Source: an uncultured Collinsella sp. (GTDB taxonomy: Bacteria; Actinomycetota; Coriobacteriia; Coriobacteriales; Coriobacteriaceae). Taken from it: a stretch of 10,008 nt of DNA. The position numbers and the translations under genes are program-made. Location of the stretch: positions 1-10,008 of the forward strand of contig USLO01000059.1 of assembly GCA_900555515.1 (NCBI GenBank). Reading direction: 5' to 3'. Of this stretch, positions 4,608 through 10,008 are shown piece after piece. The notes beneath the pieces are model-generated. The model made no database searches and was not told the DNA's origin. It saw only the letters and a list, made by a program, of their open reading frames with translations. Position 1 is the first letter of the stretch. Each line of letters starts with the position of its first letter.

Positions 4608-5642
4608 TTAGCAAATTCTCGGCAGCTGCTCTCCTACGAGCATGTCGAGGATGCGGGTCGAGCCCCAGCCGGTGCGCACGCGCACGGCGGGATGGGCGCC
4701 CTCGGCAAGTGGCAGCACGCGGCCGATGATGGCGGCATTCTCGCCGTAGCGGGCGGCGCGCATGGCGCTCAGCGCGGCATCGGCTTGCTCGGCCGGCACG
4801 ACGGCAACCATCTTGCCCTCGTTTGCCACCTGCAGCACATCGTAGCCGAGCATCTCGCAGGCGGCCTGCACGTCGGGACGCACGGGCACGGCATCCTCGT
4901 CGATCTCCATGGCAACGCCGCCGGCCTGCGCAAACTCGTTGAGCGTCGAGGCCAGGCCACCGCGCGTGGGGTCGCGGAAGCAGCGTGTGTCGGGTGCTGC
5001 GGAAAGCACATCGGCAATCAGGTGGTTGAGCGGCGCGGCGTCGCTTTCGATGGTGCTCGAAAACGCCAGACCCTCGCGTTGGCTCATGATAGCGATGCCG
5101 TGGTCGCCCAGTGTACCCGAGACCAGGATGACATCGCCGGGCTGGCAGTTTGCGCCGCTGAGCGCCACGCCCGCAGGCACCTCGCCCACGCCGGCGGTAT
5201 TGATATAGACGCCGTCGGCCCCGCCGCGCTCGACCACCTTGGTGTCGCCCGTGATTATGGACACGCCCGCCTCGTGCGCCGTCTCGGCCATCGTCTGCAC
5301 AATCTGGCGGAGCCTATCCATGGGATAGCCCTCTTCGAGGATAAAGCCGCACGACAGGTAGCGCACGTTGGCGCCCGAGGTCGCGACGTCGTTGACGGTT
5401 CCGCACACGGCGAGGCGGCCGATGTTGCCACCGGGGAAGAACTGCGGCGAGACTACAAAGCTGTCGGTCGACATGGCGATGCGCCCGCTCGCGGGCAGCG
5501 CGGCGACGCCGGCATCGTTGCCTTCGAGCAGCTCGGGCGACCCAAAGGCATCCAAAAAGACCTCATCGATGATGCGTTTCATCATCTGGCCGCCGGAGCC
5601 GTGGCCCAGCAGGACGGTGCTATCGGTAACGCTATGGGACAT
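4608..5642 (-). CDS. hypE: [NiFe]-hydrogenase maturation protein HypE
   Basis: HypE receives a carbamoyl group from HypF on its C-terminal cysteine and dehydrates it with ATP to a thiocyanate, the source of the cyanide ligands of the hydrogenase iron. The 344-residue protein ends in PRIC, the diagnostic tail, with the acceptor Cys344 as last residue. The PurM/ThiL-like fold shows in GHGSGGQM (13-20), the ND-containing ATP-binding loop near 42, VNDVATSGA (83-91), TGDTKVVERG (131-140), and FRDPTRGGLA (222-231). GGAG (5651-5654) precedes the ATG by 8 nt. It begins 48 nt after the hypD stop and is the last hyp gene of the run. Cytoplasmic; works as a HypE-HypF complex and hands cyanide to HypC-HypD. 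No defects are seen. Confidence 0.97.
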   Translation of the reverse strand: MSHSVTDSTVLLGHGSGGQMMKRIIDEVFLDAFGSPELLEGNDAGVAALPASGRIAMSTDSFVVSPQFFPGGNIGRLAVCGTVNDVATSGANVRYLSCGFILEEGYPMDRLRQIVQTMAETAHEAGVSIITGDTKVVERGGADGVYINTAGVGEVPAGVALSGANCQPGDVILVSGTLGDHGIAIMSQREGLAFSSTIESDAAPLNHLIADVLSAAPDTRCFRDPTRGGLASTLNEFAQAGGVAMEIDEDAVPVRPDVQAACEMLGYDVLQVANEGKMVAVVPAEQADAALSAMRAARYGENAAIIGRVLPLAEGAHPAVRVRTGWGSTRILDMLVGEQLPRIC

Positions 5643-5690
5643 ATCGAAAACTCCAATCGTGGGTGGTGCCGGTGTGCGGGTGTGCCCGGG

Positions 5691-6803
5691 CTAGTCGCGG
5701 TAGCGGTAGTACGCCGCGCAGCTGCCCTCGGAGCTCACCATGCACGGGCCGACGGGGTGCTCGGGCGTGCAGGTGCGGCCAAAGAGCGGGCAGCTGCTCG
5801 GCGCAATGGCCCCGCGCAGCACGTCGCCGCAGCGGCACCCGCGCGGCTCGACCGTCGCCTCAACGGGCACGTCAAAGCGAGCGCGGGCATCAAAGCGCGA
5901 GAACTCGGGGCGGATGGAAAGGCCCGAGTTGGCAATCAGCCCCAGCCCGCGCCATGTGGTATCGCACGGCTCAAACACCTGCTCGACCAGCTGGCGCGCC
6001 ACGGGATTGCCGTCTGCGTTGACGCCACGGCGGTAGGCGTTGTCAATCGCGGGCTGCCCCTCAACAACCATCTGGACCAGCATGCAGATACCCTGCAAGA
6101 TGTCGACCGGCTCAAATCCCGTTACCACGCCTGGAGTCTTAAACTCGTCGACCAAAAAGCCAAAGGGGGCCAAGCCCGTGATGGTGGCGACGTGGCCCGG
6201 CAGGATAAAGCCGTCGATGGTGGTCTCGGGGTCGTTGGCGATGGCGCGCAACGCCGGCGGCGTGGCCTTGTGGGCGCAATAGACCGAGAAGTTCAAAAGC
6301 CCGCGCGCCTCGGCCTCCAAGATGGCGGCGGCGATGGTGGGCGTCGTAGTCTCAAAGCCCACGCCCATAAAAATGACCGGGCGATCAGGGTTTTGCTCGG
6401 CAATGTCGAGCGCGTCGAGCGGGGAATAGACGATACGGATATCGCGCCCCGCCGCCTTTTGCGCAGCGAGCGAGGTGGATGATCCGGGCACGCGCATCAT
6501 GTCGCCAAAGGTGGTGATGATGGCGCCGTCTATGTTGGCGAGCGCGATTGCGTGGTCGATGTCGCGGTTGGCGGTGACGCAGACGGGGCAGCCCGGGCCG
6601 CTCAGCAGCTTGAGCCCGGCCGGCATAATGGAGCGAAAGCCATAGCGCCCGATGCTCACGGTATGCGTGCCGCAGACTTCCATAAGGTTGATGGTGCGGT
6701 CGCCGACAAGCTCATGAATGCGCTCGATGAGCTCGCGAGCCAGCTTGGGATCGCGGAATGCCGAGAAATCGATACCGGAGCGCGCCGGCTGCTCGGGCGC
6801 CAC
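5691..6803 (-). CDS. hypD: [NiFe]-hydrogenase maturation protein HypD
   Basis: HypD is the iron-sulfur scaffold that, with HypC, carries the Fe(CN)2CO unit during cofactor assembly. Of 370 residues, the essential motifs are all present: MEVCGTHT with Cys44, SGPGCPVC with Cys72 and Cys75, GFETT near 149, and a C-terminal cysteine-rich [4Fe-4S] region (CRCGDVLRG at 323, then Cys338, 345, 354 and 362). The start is GTG: the hypC stop TAG and this GTG share one G (TAGTG), and GGAGG (6811-6815) lies 7 nt upstream inside hypC. This coupling should keep HypC and HypD in step, fitting their 1:1 complex. Family and integrity are clear. Confidence 0.97.
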   Translation of the reverse strand: MAPEQPARSGIDFSAFRDPKLARELIERIHELVGDRTINLMEVCGTHTVSIGRYGFRSIMPAGLKLLSGPGCPVCVTANRDIDHAIALANIDGAIITTFGDMMRVPGSSTSLAAQKAAGRDIRIVYSPLDALDIAEQNPDRPVIFMGVGFETTTPTIAAAILEAEARGLLNFSVYCAHKATPPALRAIANDPETTIDGFILPGHVATITGLAPFGFLVDEFKTPGVVTGFEPVDILQGICMLVQMVVEGQPAIDNAYRRGVNADGNPVARQLVEQVFEPCDTTWRGLGLIANSGLSIRPEFSRFDARARFDVPVEATVEPRGCRCGDVLRGAIAPSSCPLFGRTCTPEHPVGPCMVSSEGSCAAYYRYRD

Positions 6804-7063
6804 TAGTAAGCCTCCGCCGGGTTGGTGGTCAGCTGGTCTTCTTCGACCAGCTCGGACATGGCATTAACAAGCTCGAGCGTTTCCTGTGCTTCCTGCTCGT
6901 CGACAATCTGGATGCCAAAGCCGGCGTGTACGAGAATATAGTCGCCAACCTGCGCCGTCGGCACGAGTCGCAGCGACACGGGGCGCTCGATGCCCATCAT
7001 GTCGACGGTGGCCTTGAGGTCGTCGTCGCGTTTGACTACTTTACCGGGAACGGCAAGGCACAT
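6803..7063 (-). CDS. hypC: [NiFe]-hydrogenase assembly chaperone HypC/HupF
   Basis: Small chaperone of 86 residues beginning MCLAVPGKV. Cys2, exposed after Met removal, holds the iron together with HypD and contacts the hydrogenase large-subunit precursor. GDYILVHAGFGIQIV (40-54) with His46 is the second conserved block. The C-terminal third is acidic and helical, as usual. CTCCCC on the plus strand (7068-7073) is GGGGAG 4 nt before the ATG. It lies 134 nt after hypF and overlaps hypD by one base, so it is translated with hypD. HybG is a close paralogue in some bacteria; only the neighbourhood supports HypC here. Confidence 0.95.
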   Translation of the reverse strand: MCLAVPGKVVKRDDDLKATVDMMGIERPVSLRLVPTAQVGDYILVHAGFGIQIVDEQEAQETLELVNAMSELVEEDQLTTNPAEAY

Positions 7064-7197
7064 ATTGCTCCCCTTTTATACGCTTTGCGCTGGACGGGCG
7101 CTCAATAATCCGTCAGTTGATGGTAGCGCTCGCGGGGTTCGCGGGCAAACGCGTTACGCCTGTGAGACGACTGGGCGCGGCGGCGTGCGAGGGCGAG

Positions 7198-9669
7198 CTA
7201 CTGCGACGCAATCTGCGCAAGACGAGCGCGCGCGACCGCTGCCTGACCGTAGGCGATGCAGCCGTCGTTGACGGGTACGGAGTGGGGAACCAAGACAGTG
7301 AGACCCATGCTTTTGAGCTCGCGGGTGAGGAGCTGGAGCAAAAGTCGGTTCATGAACACGCCACCCGAGAGCGCGACGGTGTCGAGGTCTTCACGGACGC
7401 AGATCTCGCTTGCGATGCGGGCCGACGCGCGTGCGATGGTGACATGGAAGTCGAGCGCGAGCTTGCCGGCGGGCACGCCGGTCCTGATTCCCTCCAAAAG
7501 CGCCTCAAAAAGCGGTCTGGAGTTCAGAACATGGAAGTCGTCCGGACGGGATGATTCGGTTACGGAAAAGCTGGCCATATTGCCGGTGGGGCAGGCACTT
7601 TCACTGCTGAACGCGCGCCAGGCGGCGGCTTCGAGTTCTATGGCGGGTTCGCCCTCGTAGGTTGCCTTGTCGCAGATGCCCAGAATTGCTGCCGCGGCAT
7701 CAAAGAGACGCCCCATGCTGCTGGTACGCGGGCTGTTGATGCCGCGCTCGATCATGGTGGCTGTCACGCTGCGCGTTTGTTCGTCGAGGCTGTCCAAAAG
7801 CCGAGCGGCACCTGGGTGCTCGAGCAGGCCGAGCTCACTGAGCAGGGCAAAGGCGTTGCGGCGGGCGTCGCGCACGGAGGCCGCCCCGCCGGGGAGCGCC
7901 CAGGTGCGCAAATGCGCGGCGCGTTCAAAGCCGCCAAGGCTGGCAACAAGAAACTCGCCGCCCCAAATGGTCCCATCGGTGCCGGCGCCGGTGCCGTCAA
8001 AGGCGATGCCAAGGACGCGCGCGTCGGTTGTAAGCTGGCCCGCGGCGATGGCCTCGGCCATTACGCTCGCGATATGCGCATGATGGTGCTGCACCTCGAC
8101 GAGCGGCAGATTGCATTTTCGCGCCTGCTCGCGCGCCCACTGGCCCGATAGATAGCTGGGGTGTACATCGCAGGCCAAGGCGGCGGGCGCCAAATCAAAG
8201 AGATCTTCCAAGCGCGTGCGTGCGGCGTTCCAGGCATCGAAGGTCCCGCCGTTTTCAACATCGCCGATATGCTGCGACACAAAACAGGGCGCCTCGCCGT
8301 TCGTCCCTTCACGTGTGAGCGCAATCGTGGCCTTTTGTTGTGGCCCGCAGGCGAGCACGCAGGACGGAGCGCCGTCGAGCGCCGGCAACGGCAGCGGCTG
8401 GGGTGCATATCCCCGAGCGCGGCGCACGGGCATAACGGCGCCGTCGACCATGCGCACCACGGAATCGTCATAGCGCGAGAGAATCGCGCGGTCGTTACCG
8501 AGCAACGCGTCGGCGATGCCGGCGGCAACGAGGTGTTCCCAGGCAAGGTCGTCGTCGGTCTCGATGGGTTCTTCGCTCAGGTTTCCGCTGGTCATGACGA
8601 GCGCGTGCATACCGCAGACTTCTGCCGCGGCAAGCAACAGATGTTGAAGCGGCGTATAGGGGAGCATGACGCCGAGCTCGGGCAGGTCGTGCGCGACAGA
8701 TGGCGCGAGGGCGAGGATGTCGGGGGAACCGCCGTTGTCCTCGCTAACAGTGCGCCGGCGCAGCAGCACGATGGGGCGGATACTGCCGGCGAGCAGATCG
8801 CGTTCAGCATCGTCGATATGACACAGGCGCTCGGTATCAGCAAGACTACGTACCATGACGGCAAGTGGTTTGTTGCTGCGGCGTTTGCGACGGCGCAACT
8901 CGGCCACCGCCTGCTCGTTGGCAGCGTCACAGGCTAGATGGAATCCGCCCAGGCCCTTGATGGCGACGATGCCACCGCTGGCCAGCAGCTCAACGCAGCG
9001 CTCGATGATAGCGTCGCTGGCCTCGCGTGTGGTGCCGACGGCCGGTGTCGCGGACGAATTCCCGCACGCATTGCCGTTTACAGCCTCGCGCCACGTAATA
9101 TGCGGCCCGCAATCAAAGCAGGCATCGGGCTGCGCGTGAAAACGCCGGTCGAGTGGGTCGACATACTCCGCAGCGCACTTGGGACACATGGGAAAACAAT
9201 CCATCGACGTGGCCGCTCGGTCATAAGGCAGCGATCGGATGATGGTAAAGCGTGGGCCGCAGTTAGTGCAGTTGATAAAGGGGTAGTGATAGCGTCGGTC
9301 GGCGGGATCGAACAACTCGCGCAGGCAATCGTCACAGGTGGCGATATCGGGCGAGACGAGCGTCGTGTGCGCGGTCTGGTCCTGCGATGCTACGATGCGA
9401 AAACCCTGTTCATTGGCGGCATCCCAACCGTTGGCTGCCAGGTCCACAGTCTCGACATGCTCTACGCGGGCTGCCGCAGGCGCATGCTCAGAAAGCGCGG
9501 CAACAAAAGCATCGAGCGCATCGGCCGGAGCATGCGCCTCGATGTGCACGCCGTCGCCCGCATTGAGCACCCAACCGCAAATGCCATGCGCCATGGCCTC
9601 GCGATACACAAACGGTCGCATGCCAACGCCCTGCACAATGCCCGTCACATGAATATGCACATGCCGCAT
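7198..9669 (-). CDS. hypF: Carbamoyltransferase HypF
   Basis: HypF converts carbamoyl phosphate and ATP through carbamoyl-adenylate and passes the carbamoyl group to the HypE C-terminal cysteine. The 823 residues hold the full domain order: acylphosphatase (1-~95, GIVQGVGMRPF with Arg18 and Asn36); a double zinc finger with exact CX2CX18CX2CX24CX2CX18CX2C spacing (Cys112, 115, 134, 137, 162, 165, 184, 187); a YrdC-like domain (~215-405, KGLGGFHLACDA and KRRSNKPLAVMVRS); and a Kae1-like carbamoyltransferase domain (~430-823, VQHHHAH at 527-532, FDGTGAGTDG, ALSGGVFMN). The ATG at 9669 has GAGGGG (9676-9681) 6 nt upstream and starts the acylphosphatase domain; nine more residues from 9696 lack support. 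It follows nikR, separated by a large palindromic repeat. Intact and of usual length. Confidence 0.97.
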   Translation of the reverse strand: MRHVHIHVTGIVQGVGMRPFVYREAMAHGICGWVLNAGDGVHIEAHAPADALDAFVAALSEHAPAAARVEHVETVDLAANGWDAANEQGFRIVASQDQTAHTTLVSPDIATCDDCLRELFDPADRRYHYPFINCTNCGPRFTIIRSLPYDRAATSMDCFPMCPKCAAEYVDPLDRRFHAQPDACFDCGPHITWREAVNGNACGNSSATPAVGTTREASDAIIERCVELLASGGIVAIKGLGGFHLACDAANEQAVAELRRRKRRSNKPLAVMVRSLADTERLCHIDDAERDLLAGSIRPIVLLRRRTVSEDNGGSPDILALAPSVAHDLPELGVMLPYTPLQHLLLAAAEVCGMHALVMTSGNLSEEPIETDDDLAWEHLVAAGIADALLGNDRAILSRYDDSVVRMVDGAVMPVRRARGYAPQPLPLPALDGAPSCVLACGPQQKATIALTREGTNGEAPCFVSQHIGDVENGGTFDAWNAARTRLEDLFDLAPAALACDVHPSYLSGQWAREQARKCNLPLVEVQHHHAHIASVMAEAIAAGQLTTDARVLGIAFDGTGAGTDGTIWGGEFLVASLGGFERAAHLRTWALPGGAASVRDARRNAFALLSELGLLEHPGAARLLDSLDEQTRSVTATMIERGINSPRTSSMGRLFDAAAAILGICDKATYEGEPAIELEAAAWRAFSSESACPTGNMASFSVTESSRPDDFHVLNSRPLFEALLEGIRTGVPAGKLALDFHVTIARASARIASEICVREDLDTVALSGGVFMNRLLLQLLTRELKSMGLTVLVPHSVPVNDGCIAYGQAAVARARLAQIASQ

Positions 9670-9692
9670 GCGACACCCCTCATCAAAACCGA

Positions 9693-9763
9693 CCAAAAAG
9701 GGACAGGTTTGTTTTGGTAGGTAAAGCTTCTAAACCTGCCAAAACAAACCTGTCCCTTTTTGG
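9693..9763. repeat. Large near-perfect palindrome between nikR and hypF
   Basis: Arms 9693-9722 and 9734-9763 are complementary at 29 of 30 positions, around an 11-nt loop containing AAGCTT. The arm core AAAAAGGGACAGGTTT recurs as a single arm at 1710-1742. It fills most of the 117-nt gap between the nikR stop and the hypF start. It could terminate nikR, protect mRNA ends, or be a mobile REP-type element. No clear separate hypF promoter is visible around it. Confidence 0.85.
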
Positions 9764-9786
9764 CAGGTGCGCTGCGGGAAATCCCG

Positions 9787-10008
9787 CTATAGCCCCAGAC
9801 TTTGCCTGGTGGCGGCGCAGGTGAGCTCGCCGTGCTTAACGCCGCGCAGGCCCAGCAGGCGATCGGCTAGTTCGTAGACGCGCTCGCCGCGACCCTTGAG
9901 TGCCAGGATCTCCAGACAGTTGTGGTGATCAAGATGCACGTGCATGGTCGAGACAATCTCGTCGGTGTAGTCGTGCTGCACCTCGTCCAGACGGCGCGTC
10001 AGATCGCC
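9787..10008 (-). CDS. nikR: Nickel-responsive regulator NikR, C-terminal part (5' end outside window)
   Basis: NikR is a ribbon-helix-helix repressor that binds DNA when loaded with nickel, usually shutting nickel uptake. The visible 73 residues are the ACT-like metal-binding domain. The frame stays open to the window edge (GDLTRRLDEVQHDYTDEIV), and the GTG at 9981 is an internal Val, not a start. All four nickel ligands of E. coli NikR (His76, His87, His89, Cys95) are matched with the same spacing: the His of VQHDY, both His of MHVHLDH, and the Cys of HHNCLEI. The ending GVKHGELTC also fits the family. The DNA-binding domain lies outside. It stands upstream of hypF on the same strand, linking nickel sensing to nickel-hydrogenase maturation. 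No NikR operator (GTATGA/TCATAC pair) was seen in the window. Confidence 0.92.
   Translation of the reverse strand, partial: GDLTRRLDEVQHDYTDEIVSTMHVHLDHHNCLEILALKGRGERVYELADRLLGLRGVKHGELTCAATRQSLGL

Noticed and set aside
4038..6482. An 814-residue open frame on the plus strand
   Set aside because: It runs antisense across the HAD gene, hypE and hypD, has no recognisable domain, and is rich in His, Ala, Gly and Arg as expected from the complement of GC-rich codons. The opposite-strand genes have full motif support.
7064..7197. A promoter for hypC with TATAAA at 7075-7080
   Set aside because: It would start transcription at or inside the ribosome binding site, and no good -35 lies at proper spacing. 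The 134-nt gap otherwise shows nothing clear.
8161..9720. Open frames of 258 and 260 residues on the plus strand
   Set aside because: Both are antisense to hypF, whose domains are complete; they show no family features.

Overview
The window looks like chromosome from a high-GC anaerobic actinomycete of the class Coriobacteriia, most likely Collinsella or a close relative. This is inferred from the GC-rich codon use of most genes, a stand-alone IIA-Glc-type PTS protein, a nickel-hydrogenase maturation cluster, and many dispersed palindromic repeats of a style I associate with Collinsella. No search was run, so the genus is a guess.

Left part (1-2017): one gene, a Fic-family AMP-transferase with a C-terminal winged helix, on the minus strand and visibly AT-richer than its neighbours. 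It lies between two direct copies of a ~64-bp stem-loop repeat (177-240 and 1616-1677). Its upstream region carries overlapping perfect palindromes that look like an operator. The rest of the 1452-2017 gap holds repeat fragments and a GC-rich stretch with no gene.

Middle (2018-3833): two plus-strand genes. The first is a PTS EIIA (crr-like) with a clear promoter, ribosome binding site and intrinsic terminator. The second is a small lipoprotein of unknown function, ended by a perfect 12-bp hairpin. After it comes about 450 bp of nested and alternating palindromic repeats. One 66-nt core there is shared with positions 10-75.

Right part (3834-10008): everything is on the minus strand. In transcription order it runs nikR (cut by the window end), hypF, hypC, hypD, hypE and a HAD phosphatase. 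HypF makes the thiocarbamate donor from carbamoyl phosphate on the C-terminal cysteine of HypE. HypE dehydrates it to thiocyanate. HypC and HypD form the scaffold that assembles Fe(CN)2CO for a [NiFe]-hydrogenase. NikR senses nickel, so metal supply and cofactor assembly sit together. hypA, hypB and the hydrogenase itself are not in the window.

No wholly new multi-gene system is visible. The most unusual material is non-coding: the Fic operator array, the 66-nt core nested inside two unrelated palindromes, and the alternating half-site array at 3621-3791.
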